From positions 1 to 64,000 of the forward strand of contig JALNWG010000006.1 in the NCBI GenBank assembly GCA_023231005.1: DNA of 64,000 nucleotides, written 5' to 3'. The notes beneath the pieces are model-generated. The model saw only the letters and a program-made list of their open reading frames with translations. It did not search any database and was not told the DNA's origin. Every line of letters begins with the position of its first letter. The stretch's first letter is position 1. Origin of the DNA: Bacteroidales bacterium. Lineage in GTDB: Bacteria > Bacteroidota > Bacteroidia > Bacteroidales > FEN-979. Both the position numbers and the translations under genes were made by a program. Positions 26,389-34,721 of this stretch are shown in pieces.

Positions 26389-27312
26389 TTACTTATTTAC
26401 CTGAAATGTTTTATCTCCATGTTTAATGAATCTAACAATCTGATTTGCAGCTGCAATTCCTGCATTAACATTGGCTTCTTCTGTTTGAGCTCCCATTTTC
26501 TTTGGGGTACAGAAGAATTTTGCTTTAAATGCATTTTCAATTTCAGCTTTGTTGGTCGGCTCAACGTCCGATAAATATGCAAAATCCTTACGTTCCTGAA
26601 ACATTTTCAGTAATTCTGCTTCATGGATCACCTCAGCACGTGCTGTATTTATTAGACAGGCAGGAACCGGCATCTTCGAAAGCAAACTATAATTGATGGA
26701 TTGTTTGGTTTGGTTGTTGGCTGGAATATGCAAGGAAACAAAGTGGCATGTACTGTAAAGTTCTTCTACTGTACCGACCCATTTAACGCCATCTTTTTCA
26801 ATTTCACTTTTGGGAAGGAAAGGATCAAATGCATAAACATCCATCCCAAAACCTTTGGCAATCCTGGCCACGTTTTTGCCTACAAATCCATAAGCATGAA
26901 TACCAAGTTTTTTTCCCTTCAACTCGAAACCTGATTTTCCGTTATAGAAATTACGAGCATAATAAACCATCATCCCTAAAGCAAGTTCAGCAACAGCATT
27001 GGAGTTTTGTCCGGGGGTATTCATGGCAACAACACCTTTTGCCGTGGCTGCAGCCAGGTCAATATTGTCATAACCAGCGCCTGCTCTAACAATGATCTTT
27101 AACTTTTTACCCGCATCAATAACCTCTTTGGTAGCCTTATCGCTTCGGATAATTACAGCATCCACTTCAGCAACGGCATTGATAAAATCCTGTGGAGTGG
27201 TATAATTTTCAAGAAGAACAAGCTCGAACCCTGCTTCTTCCACAACTTTTCTGATCCCCTTGATAGCTACAGGAGCAAAGGGCTTATCTGTGGCAACTAA
27301 AACTTTTGTCAT
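26389..27312 (-). CDS. serA: 3-phosphoglycerate dehydrogenase, short Lys type (type IIIK)
   Basis: Oxidises 3-phosphoglycerate to phosphohydroxypyruvate, the first step of serine synthesis. The 307-residue product has only the substrate and NAD domains and no ACT domain, so serine feedback by that route is not expected. Catalytic Arg lies in LINTARAEVIHEAEL and Glu in SDVEPTNKAEIENAF. The position of the usual catalytic His reads CTPKKMGAQTEEA (K271) instead of TPHIGAST. This Lys replacement is characteristic of type IIIK enzymes of Bacteroidota and Entamoeba. serC lies 41 bases upstream, so both steps are co-expressed. Confidence 0.92.
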   Translation of the reverse strand: MTKVLVATDKPFAPVAIKGIRKVVEEAGFELVLLENYTTPQDFINAVAEVDAVIIRSDKATKEVIDAGKKLKIIVRAGAGYDNIDLAAATAKGVVAMNTPGQNSNAVAELALGMMVYYARNFYNGKSGFELKGKKLGIHAYGFVGKNVARIAKGFGMDVYAFDPFLPKSEIEKDGVKWVGTVEELYSTCHFVSLHIPANNQTKQSINYSLLSKMPVPACLINTARAEVIHEAELLKMFQERKDFAYLSDVEPTNKAEIENAFKAKFFCTPKKMGAQTEEANVNAGIAAANQIVRFIKHGDKTFQVNK

Positions 27313-27353
27313 AATTTTAATTTTTCAAAATGTTAATGAAAGAGTCCAAATCG

Positions 27354-28427
27354 TTATAAGACATTGTTTTTTTCAAATTCATTCATTGCATCTACCAAAG
27401 CCTGAACACTTTCAATAGGCATAGCATTATAAAGAGATGCTCTGAATCCACCAACTGAACGATGTCCTTTAATCCCAATCATCCCCTTTGATTTGGCAAA
27501 CTCCATGAAGGCCTCTTCTTTATCCTTGTACTGTTCCTTCATTACAAAACAAATATTCATGTTGGAACGGCTTTCCTTATCTACAGTACCAACAAACATT
27601 TTACTGCTATCAATGGTATTATAAAGGAGATTGGCTTTCTTGATGTTTATTTTTTCCATTTCTTTAATACCACCGATGCTCTTGATCCAGCGTAATGTTT
27701 CCATGCATGTATAAATAGCAAAAACCGGGGGGGTGTTAAATAATGATGGTTCTTTAAGGTGGGTGGCATAGCTAAGCATTGTTGGAATATTTCGTACAAC
27801 TTTGTTCAGCATATCTTCTTTAATGATAACGAAGGTAACACCTGCAGGTCCAAGATTTTTCTGGGCACCGCCATAAATCAGGGAATATTTTGAAACATCA
27901 ACGGGATGACTTAAAATATCGGATGACATATCGGCAATTAGTGGTACAGGGCTGTCCATATCATATCGGATCTCAGATCCATAAATGGTATTATTGGTGG
28001 TAATGTGGAAATAGTCAACATCACTGGGGATCGTGAAGTTTTTAGGCACATAAGTGAAATTTTTATCACATGATGAGGCCACTACATTGACTTCTCCAAA
28101 AAACTTGGCTTCTTTTATTGCTTTTTTGGCCCAGACACCGGTTTCCAAATAGGCTGCTTTTTTATTTAAGAAATTGTAAGGGACCATGCAAAACTGCAGA
28201 CTGGCACCACCGCCAAGGAAAATAACCTGATATCCGGCAGGGATGGCTAACAGTTCTTTAAAAAGTGCCATTGTTTCATCTAAAATGGCTTGAAAGTCCT
28301 TACTGCGGTGCGAAATTTCCAGCAATGACAATCCGGTACCATTCAGGTCCAGAACAGCTTTAGCTGAATTTTCAACAGCAATACGAGGAAGAATAGAGGG
28401 ACCAGCATTAAAATTGTGTTTTTTCAT
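27354..28427 (-). CDS. serC: phosphoserine aminotransferase
   Basis: Transaminates phosphohydroxypyruvate to phosphoserine with pyridoxal phosphate; the family also acts in pyridoxine synthesis. The 357-residue product starts KKHNFNAGPSILPRIAVE and carries GGGASLQFCMVPYNFL, the cofactor lysine in SLIYGGAQKNLGPAG, and the C-terminal GIKGHRSVGGFRASLYNAM. It is the first gene of the serC-serA-four-helix-DUF1015 operon. A possible minus-strand -7 element (TATATTTG) lies at 28484-28491, without a clear -33 partner. Confidence 0.96.
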   Translation of the reverse strand: MKKHNFNAGPSILPRIAVENSAKAVLDLNGTGLSLLEISHRSKDFQAILDETMALFKELLAIPAGYQVIFLGGGASLQFCMVPYNFLNKKAAYLETGVWAKKAIKEAKFFGEVNVVASSCDKNFTYVPKNFTIPSDVDYFHITTNNTIYGSEIRYDMDSPVPLIADMSSDILSHPVDVSKYSLIYGGAQKNLGPAGVTFVIIKEDMLNKVVRNIPTMLSYATHLKEPSLFNTPPVFAIYTCMETLRWIKSIGGIKEMEKINIKKANLLYNTIDSSKMFVGTVDKESRSNMNICFVMKEQYKDKEEAFMEFAKSKGMIGIKGHRSVGGFRASLYNAMPIESVQALVDAMNEFEKNNVL

Positions 28428-28536
28428 GATATAAGAGTTTTAAAATTAACATTCACAAAGAAAATGATTTTATAAGGAAAACACAAATATATTAAAAAAA
28501 GGGAAAATAGTGTTACGTTGGTGTTAATAAACCTGT

Positions 28537-29412
28537 TTATTTTGAGTTTTTGGCTTCGATTCCTGAAATGAAATGCCAATGATGATTTTCAAAAATAAAG
28601 AGGTCAGCCACATCTCCCGAGGGGACATAGAATTGATGTTGATTTTTCAATTGAGGATCCATTGGAATAAGCTGATCAAATAGAATGACATTCTTTACTT
28701 TATTTCCTTTTTTTTCAACAGAATTCATTGACTTTAGAAATTTTAAAGTCATAGAAGTTGAGGCAGAATAGCGAAAAATTACCCGGGTATTGGTTCCATG
28801 GTTAAAATCAGGAAAAACAGAACATCCGAAATGTACCAAACCCTGTTGATCAAAGTAAAGTACATCAATAACTTTCTCAGTTAAAAGTGCATTTTGTCCA
28901 GCCCATCCCAAAAGCGTGTAATATTTTCCCATTCCTGAATCACAAGGAATGATTGTATAGTAGAGGGCCCCAAACCAATGTTGTTCGTCCAAACGAGCCG
29001 AATCAGGGAAAGGGATAGAATCGTGAAAGTCGGTTAGCGGAATAATCTGTGGAGCTAATGGATCAAACGTTTTAATAAAAGCAAAATACCGGTAACGGCC
29101 CTGTGAAGTCGGAATGTCCCATTGGTAAAGCCTGAATTTTTTATCTGGAGAAGTAATCTTTACTAACGATTTCAGTGAGTCGAACGGATAAGTATCAGAT
29201 TCGGGCTGGCGTATGGTCTTTTCGAGGAGACAATAAAAATGGGTGTTGAGATCACTCCGTACACTATCATCGTTGGTCAGTTTCAATTTCATAAGAATTC
29301 GTCCCAGTTCAGTTTCTGCTTGCTGAACATCAGGAAGTCCCTGTGATTTAAGGGAATATTCAGAAATGAATAGGTAGATAAAAATAAAAAAAAATAGAGA
29401 TTTAGGAAACAT
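28537..29412 (-). CDS. secreted hypothetical protein
   Basis: A 291-residue protein with a hydrophobic signal peptide (residues 3-22, FFFIFIYLFIS) and a mature part rich in aromatic residues and short strands. I do not recognise a domain. Features include a repeated W-x-G-A/G segment around HWFGALYYTIIPCD and LLGWAGQNALLT, and a terminal FIFENHHWHFISGIEA. It lies between the serine operon and the divergent acyl-CoA reductase gene. It resembles lineage-specific Bacteroidota periplasmic proteins; function unknown. Confidence 0.65.
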   Translation of the reverse strand: MFPKSLFFFIFIYLFISEYSLKSQGLPDVQQAETELGRILMKLKLTNDDSVRSDLNTHFYCLLEKTIRQPESDTYPFDSLKSLVKITSPDKKFRLYQWDIPTSQGRYRYFAFIKTFDPLAPQIIPLTDFHDSIPFPDSARLDEQHWFGALYYTIIPCDSGMGKYYTLLGWAGQNALLTEKVIDVLYFDQQGLVHFGCSVFPDFNHGTNTRVIFRYSASTSMTLKFLKSMNSVEKKGNKVKNVILFDQLIPMDPQLKNQHQFYVPSGDVADLFIFENHHWHFISGIEAKNSK

Positions 29413-29483
29413 GAAACATTTTTAGCAAAAACGGGGTTCCCGGATTTTTATTTTATTAACCTAAATTTGTAAAAAACTTTATT

Positions 29484-30524
29484 ATGGAGCTAAATGATCG
29501 TATTGAATCCATTATCGGACTTGGTGAACTTTTGAGAGGATACCAGAAAAATCCGAATAATCCTCAATATAAATTAATCGATGAAGCATCCAGACAGGCA
29601 TTTGTTGAGAATCCATGGTTTACTCCCGATCACATTCAATATGCCCTAAAAGCATGGGGTGATTCATTACAACAGAATCTACTTGAGCAATGGCTCAATC
29701 CGTATCTTCAGGATTTACTTATTCAAAAAAAATCCAAAACCGTAGGACTTATTATGGCTGGGAATATCCCGGTTGTCGGGCTTCATGATTTTTTAACTGT
29801 ATTGATATCCGGACATCGGGTTTGTGCCAAACTGTCATCTTCTGATCAAAGATTAATACCTGCTTTGACTACAATGCTAATTAATATTCAACCAGGATGG
29901 AAGGAGCAGATTGAGTTTATTAATTGGAAATTGAATAATTTTGATACCATTATTGCTACCGGAAGCAACAATACCTCACGCTATTTTGAGTATTATTTCG
30001 GAAAGTATCCTCATATCATCCGGAAGGGCAGAAATAGCATTGCTGTGTTGACCGGGGAGGAAGATGGTTTTGCTCTTAGGGGTTTGGCCTCTGATATAAT
30101 GCTTTATTTTGGAATGGGATGTCGTAGCGTTTCGAAAATCTATGTGCCTAAGGGCTATGATTTTTCCAAACTTGAACAAGCACTGGTACCCTTTGCACGA
30201 TATGCTAATCACAATAAATACTTCAATAATTATACTTATTATAAAACAGTTTTAATGCTCAATAATACCCCGTTTATAGATAATGGATTCCTTTCTTTAG
30301 TAGAGAATTCCGATCTCGCTTCACCGGTGTCTTTGTTGCATTATCAGTATTATAACCAGGTGGAGGAAATAATTCCACAGATAAGTAGGATGAAGGATTC
30401 TATTCAGTGTATTGTCAGTACGCTCTCAATGCCCTTTCCAACAGTGCTACCGGGAATGGCTCAAACACCGGCATTATGGGATTATGCAGATGGAAAAGAC
30501 ACGATGAAATTCTTACTTTCTTGA
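29484..30524 (+). CDS. acyl-CoA reductase, LuxC family
   Basis: A 346-residue protein of the LuxC-like acyl-CoA reductase family (aldehyde dehydrogenase fold). Seen are VGLIMAGNIPVVGLHDFL, IIATGSNNTSRYFEYYF, KGRNSIAVLTGEE, and the probable catalytic cysteine in MLYFGMGCRSVSKIYVP. In Bacteroidota this gene is widespread without luciferase genes, and none are here. It probably reduces an acyl thioester to an aldehyde, but the natural substrate is unknown. A TAAATTTG element at 29462-29469 precedes the start by 14 bases. Confidence 0.82.
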   Translation: MELNDRIESIIGLGELLRGYQKNPNNPQYKLIDEASRQAFVENPWFTPDHIQYALKAWGDSLQQNLLEQWLNPYLQDLLIQKKSKTVGLIMAGNIPVVGLHDFLTVLISGHRVCAKLSSSDQRLIPALTTMLINIQPGWKEQIEFINWKLNNFDTIIATGSNNTSRYFEYYFGKYPHIIRKGRNSIAVLTGEEDGFALRGLASDIMLYFGMGCRSVSKIYVPKGYDFSKLEQALVPFARYANHNKYFNNYTYYKTVLMLNNTPFIDNGFLSLVENSDLASPVSLLHYQYYNQVEEIIPQISRMKDSIQCIVSTLSMPFPTVLPGMAQTPALWDYADGKDTMKFLLS

Positions 30525-30542
30525 TACTGATGCGTAAATTTC

Positions 30543-30572
30543 TTTGTTTTTCAAAAAAAATTCTTAAATTTG
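30543..30572 (+). promoter_or_regulatory. promoter of the L31 gene
   Basis: TTTG at 30543-30546 and TAAATTTG at 30565-30572 are separated by 18 bases, matching the Bacteroidota consensus; the ATG follows 25 bases downstream. Confidence 0.62.
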
Positions 30573-30597
30573 CATCCTCATAAAATACTCTGATAAA

Positions 30598-30870
30598 ATG
30601 AAAAAAGATATTCATCCTAAGGATTATAGATTGGTTGTATTTAAAGATATGTCGAACGAATACGCTTTTCTTTCTAAGTCAACTGTAAAAACAAAGGAAA
30701 CCATAATATGGGAAGATGGATTGGAGTATCCTCTGGTAAAGATTGAAATTTCGCACACTTCTCATCCTTTCTATACCGGCAAAATGAAATTGGTTGATAC
30801 AGCTGGACGCGTTGATAAATTCAAGAGTCGTTATCAAAAACACATTGATTTAAAAGCAGCATCCAAATAG
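30598..30870 (+). CDS. rpmE2: 50S ribosomal protein L31 type B
   Basis: A 90-residue protein with the type B L31 pattern: MKKDIHPKDYRLVVFKDMS, then IEISHTSHPFYTGKMKLVDTAGRVDKFKSRY. It has no cysteines, so it is the zinc-independent paralogue; it sits at the subunit interface of the ribosome. It has its own promoter and is followed by a strong terminator, so it is a single-gene unit. No zinc-dependent (C+) copy is in the window, and in many Bacteroidota type B is the only L31. Confidence 0.95.
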   Translation: MKKDIHPKDYRLVVFKDMSNEYAFLSKSTVKTKETIIWEDGLEYPLVKIEISHTSHPFYTGKMKLVDTAGRVDKFKSRYQKHIDLKAASK

Positions 30871-30890
30871 AATATTTGCAATAATTTATA

Positions 30891-30924
30891 AAAAGCCTCC
30901 GTTTTTCTGTGGGAGGCTTTTTTT
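30891..30924 (+). terminator. rho-independent terminator after the L31 gene
   Basis: GCCTCC at 30895-30900 pairs with GGAGGC at 30912-30917, extended by flanking A and T runs, and is followed by a T tract (30918-30924). It lies 20 bases after the L31 stop. Confidence 0.85.
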
Positions 30925-30986
30925 GTTTACATAAATTTCTATTTTTGTAAAGAAAAGCAACTTCTTTCAACCAAAATAAGGAAACT

Positions 30987-32177
30987 ATGAATTATATTCT
31001 TTTCGATGAAAGTATTGTAAGGACTAACTTATTACCACTTACTTTTATGAGGCCGGTAGCGGATATCCGGATTGGGATTTTAACCATTCGTGAAAAATGG
31101 GAAAAGTATCTAAAAGTAAAAACTTCCACGTTGACTGATAACTATTTGTCACACAAATACCCCATTGTTAAAGAAAGTGAAAATATTCTGATAAATGGAT
31201 CTATTTGTCCCAACGATGAAATTGTTAAAGCGATTAAATCTCTGAAACCAAACCAAACCATTATATATGAGGATACCATTATTGCACTTCATGTAATGGA
31301 AGAGGAATTGGACCATATAGGGGATACTGCAAATGAAGGTATTGAAGAAATTATAATCAATGAAGCTCCACTTAAAATCAATCATACCTGGGAAATATTT
31401 TCGAAAAATGGAACTGCTATATTTGATGATTTCAAATTGTTAACAAAAGGCCGGAAATCACAAAAAATAAGTGCAACCAACCGGGTGTTTGTTGAAGAAA
31501 ATATTTTTATTGAAAAAGGTGCCCATGTTGAATGTGCAATCTTGAATGCAACAGCAGGTCCAATTTATATTGGTAAAAATGCTGAAATAATGGAGGGTGC
31601 GCTGATTCGCGGTCCTTTTGCCCTTTGTGAAGGAGCTGAGGTTAAAATGGGCGCAAAAATTTATGGCCCTACTACAATCGGACCATACTCCAGAGTGGGA
31701 GGAGAGGTAAATAATTCTGTTCTTTTTTCATTTTCCAATAAAGTACACGATGGTTTTCTTGGACATTCCGTGATTGCCGAGTGGTGTAACCTGGGATCAG
31801 GTACAAATACTTCTAACCTGAAAAATACTTATGACCCTGTTAGACTGTGGAGTTACGCAAAACAAACTTTTATAAATACGCATTTACAATTCTGCGGATT
31901 GATAATGGGAGACCATTCAAAAAGTGCCATTGGTACTCAGTTTAACACGGGTACTGTGGTTGGGGTCAACGCCAATATCTTTGGTGCTGGATTTCAGCGG
32001 AATTTTATTCCTAGCTTTTCCTGGGGTGGAACTTCCAGGAATGTCAATTATAACATAAATAAAGCGCTTGACGTGGCCGAGGTCGTATTCAAAAGCAAAC
32101 ACAGAGTTATTAATACCGTGGAGAAGGAATTGTTAACCAGCGTTTACAATCTTACCATGAAAAACAAATACCTCTGA
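30987..32177 (+). CDS. GlmU-like putative sugar nucleotidyltransferase with left-handed beta-helix
   Basis: A 396-residue protein related to the GlmU family. The N-terminal 190 residues begin NYILFDESIVRTNLLPLTFMRP, a degenerate form of the nucleotidyltransferase start that lacks the usual G-x-G-(T/S)-R-M loop. Residues about 190-360 are hexapeptide repeats of a left-handed beta-helix (IYIGKNAEIMEGALIRGPF, AKIYGPTTIGPYSRVGG, VIAEWCNLGSG). This divergent family is conserved across Bacteroidota; the reaction is unproven, and loss of the loop questions classical UDP-sugar formation. It follows the L31 terminator and is followed by another terminator, so it is monocistronic. Confidence 0.82.
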   Translation: MNYILFDESIVRTNLLPLTFMRPVADIRIGILTIREKWEKYLKVKTSTLTDNYLSHKYPIVKESENILINGSICPNDEIVKAIKSLKPNQTIIYEDTIIALHVMEEELDHIGDTANEGIEEIIINEAPLKINHTWEIFSKNGTAIFDDFKLLTKGRKSQKISATNRVFVEENIFIEKGAHVECAILNATAGPIYIGKNAEIMEGALIRGPFALCEGAEVKMGAKIYGPTTIGPYSRVGGEVNNSVLFSFSNKVHDGFLGHSVIAEWCNLGSGTNTSNLKNTYDPVRLWSYAKQTFINTHLQFCGLIMGDHSKSAIGTQFNTGTVVGVNANIFGAGFQRNFIPSFSWGGTSRNVNYNINKALDVAEVVFKSKHRVINTVEKELLTSVYNLTMKNKYL

Positions 32178-32218
32178 AATCAAATAATTTTTATTGGCAC
32201 AATACTTGTCATAAGTCT

Positions 32219-32247
32219 AACCTTGGTAATTGACCAGGGTTTTTTTT
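32219..32247 (+). terminator. rho-independent terminator after the GlmU-like gene
   Basis: AACCTTGG (32219-32226) pairs with CCAGGGTT (32234-32241) with one G-T wobble around a 7-base loop, followed by a T run to 32247. It ends the transcript before lon. Confidence 0.75.
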
Positions 32248-32270
32248 GACATTTTTACCTTTTGAACTAT

Positions 32271-34721
32271 ATGAAAAATCCAATCGAACAAAATTCTTTG
32301 ATATTTTCTGATTTAATTGATTCAGAAACTGAATTGATACCACTCTTATCTTCTGAGGATGAGGAAGCAATGAATGTTGAAGAAGTCCCTGAAACACTTC
32401 CGATTTTACCCCTAAGAAATACAGTCCTTTTTCCAGGTGTGGTCATCCCAATTACCGTAGGCCGTGACAAATCAATCAAATTGATACGGGAATACTATAA
32501 AGGAACCCGGATAATTGGTGTGGTTGCTCAAAAAAATTCTGCTATTGAGGATCCCGAATTTGAAGATTTGAATAAAATCGGTACTGTCGCCTATATCATC
32601 AAAATACTCCAGATGCCTGATGGCAGTAATACTGCCATTATCCAAGGGAAACGGAGATTCCAGATCCGGGAAATGATTCAATCGGAACCATATATCATGG
32701 CGACAGTGGCTGCTCTGGATAAACCTGTTCTCGTTCCTCCCGACAACGGAGAATTCAATGCGTTGATAGCTTCGTTAAAAGATCTGGCAATTCAAACTGT
32801 TTCGAAATCTCCAAATATTCCTTCCGAAGCTTCATTTGCTATAAAAAATATTGAGAGTCCCTCATTCCTCGTCCATTTTATTACATCTAACCTTACCATT
32901 GATGTAAATGATAAGCAAAGGTTTTTGGAAATTTCCGACTTGTATGAGTGTGCAAACCAGGTTCTCGCTGAATTAACGAAGGAGTTACAGGTCATTGATC
33001 TGAAACAACAGATTCAGAATAAAGTTAAAACTGACCTTGATAAACAACAACGTGATTTCATTTTAAACCAACAGCTGAAAACAATCCAAGAAGAATTAGG
33101 AGGAAGCCCGAATGCGCAGGAAATTAATGATCTGCGAGAACAAGCGAAGGGGAAAAAATGGTCTAAAGAGGTCGCTGATGTGTTTGAAAAAGAAATGAAT
33201 AAATTACAGCGTATGCATCCCATGGCTGCTGAATATTCAATTCAAACTAACTATCTTGAAACCCTGGTCCAACTTCCATGGAATGAATTTACTGAAGACA
33301 ATCTCGATCTGGATCATGCCCAGAAAATTCTCGATGAAGATCACTTTGGTTTGGAAAAGGTTAAAGAAAGGATCATCGAATATCTGGCCGTTATCAAACT
33401 TAAAAAGGATCTCAAGTCTCCGATACTCTGTCTGGTTGGACCTCCGGGTGTTGGAAAAACTTCGTTGGGAAAATCCATTGCCCGTGCCCTTAACCGGAAA
33501 TATACTAGGATGTCGTTGGGTGGACTTAGAGATGAATCCGAATTACGGGGTCATCGTAAGACCTATATTGGCGCTATGCCCGGAAGAATTTTACAAAGTT
33601 TGAAAAAAGTCAAATCTTCCAATCCTGTATTTGTCTTAGATGAAATTGACAAAGTAGTCGGAATGAATATTAATGGAGATCCTCAGGCTGCTTTACTGGA
33701 AGTACTTGACCCGGAACAAAATGTCGCTTTTTATGATAATTTCCTGGAAGTAGAATATGACCTTTCAAGGATCATGTTCATTGCCACTGCCAATACGCTG
33801 AGTACGATTCATCCTGCCCTGCGCGACAGGATGGAAGTGATTGAAATTCCAGGTTACCTCATGGAAGAGAAAGTGGAAATTGCTACGCGTCACCTTGTCC
33901 CCAAACAGTTCCGCGAACATGGAATGAAAAAAACACAACTAACCTTTACCAGGAAAATTCTGCAAAAAATTATCGAAGATTATACCCGGGAATCCGGTGT
34001 CAGAACACTGGAAAAAAGTATCGCGAAAATCATCCGGAGAAAAGCGAAATCAGTTGTAACCAATGAATCGTTTAACAAACAATTGAAAGAAGAAGATCTT
34101 AAATCGATCATGGGTATCCCTATTTTTCAGGCCGAGAAATTTATTTCCAATGCCATTCCTGGTGTGGTTACTGGATTGGCCTGGACTACAACAGGAGGAG
34201 AGATCCTCTTTGTTGAGGTAAGCCTAAGTAAGGGAAAAGGGGATTTAACACTTACGGGAAACCTTGGTGATGTCATGAAAGAATCTGCTACAATTGCATT
34301 GGCATACCTGAAAGCCCATTCCGGAGATTTCGAATTGGATCCAGATATTTTTTCGCTCTGGAATGTACATATCCATGTACCCGAAGGAGCTACCCCCAAA
34401 GATGGACCTTCTGCGGGAATCACAATGTTTACCGCGTTAGCTTCTGCTTTTACTCAAAGAAAAGTAAAGGAACGGTTAGCAATGACCGGTGAAATAACGT
34501 TACGTGGAAAAGTCTTGCCAGTTGGCGGAATTAAAGAAAAAATGCTAGCTGCACGCCGGGCAAATTTAAGCGATATCATTCTTTCAAAAGAAAATCAAAG
34601 AGATATTGAAGACATTAAGAGTGAATATGTTAAAGGCTTGCATTTTCATTATATCGAAGAAATGAAAGAAATCGGACCTCTTGCTTTATTGAGGAATAAA
34701 GCAACGCGATCTATTTCATAA
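32271..34721 (+). CDS. lon: ATP-dependent endopeptidase La (Lon)
   Basis: Lon is a cytoplasmic AAA+ serine protease for damaged and regulatory proteins. From the ATG at 32271 (MKNPIEQN; a TTG three codons earlier is less likely) the product is 816 residues. It has the N-terminal substrate domain (LPILPLRNTVLFPGVVIPI), a coiled coil, Walker A GPPGVGKT near 390, and the C-terminal protease with Ser714 in PKDGPSAGITM and Lys755 in VGGIKEKMLAARR. All motifs are intact. It overlaps the convergent M1 peptidase gene by 11 bases. A TTGAC lies at 32246-32250, but no clear TAnnTTTG was found before it. Confidence 0.97.
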   Translation: MKNPIEQNSLIFSDLIDSETELIPLLSSEDEEAMNVEEVPETLPILPLRNTVLFPGVVIPITVGRDKSIKLIREYYKGTRIIGVVAQKNSAIEDPEFEDLNKIGTVAYIIKILQMPDGSNTAIIQGKRRFQIREMIQSEPYIMATVAALDKPVLVPPDNGEFNALIASLKDLAIQTVSKSPNIPSEASFAIKNIESPSFLVHFITSNLTIDVNDKQRFLEISDLYECANQVLAELTKELQVIDLKQQIQNKVKTDLDKQQRDFILNQQLKTIQEELGGSPNAQEINDLREQAKGKKWSKEVADVFEKEMNKLQRMHPMAAEYSIQTNYLETLVQLPWNEFTEDNLDLDHAQKILDEDHFGLEKVKERIIEYLAVIKLKKDLKSPILCLVGPPGVGKTSLGKSIARALNRKYTRMSLGGLRDESELRGHRKTYIGAMPGRILQSLKKVKSSNPVFVLDEIDKVVGMNINGDPQAALLEVLDPEQNVAFYDNFLEVEYDLSRIMFIATANTLSTIHPALRDRMEVIEIPGYLMEEKVEIATRHLVPKQFREHGMKKTQLTFTRKILQKIIEDYTRESGVRTLEKSIAKIIRRKAKSVVTNESFNKQLKEEDLKSIMGIPIFQAEKFISNAIPGVVTGLAWTTTGGEILFVEVSLSKGKGDLTLTGNLGDVMKESATIALAYLKAHSGDFELDPDIFSLWNVHIHVPEGATPKDGPSAGITMFTALASAFTQRKVKERLAMTGEITLRGKVLPVGGIKEKMLAARRANLSDIILSKENQRDIEDIKSEYVKGLHFHYIEEMKEIGPLALLRNKATRSIS

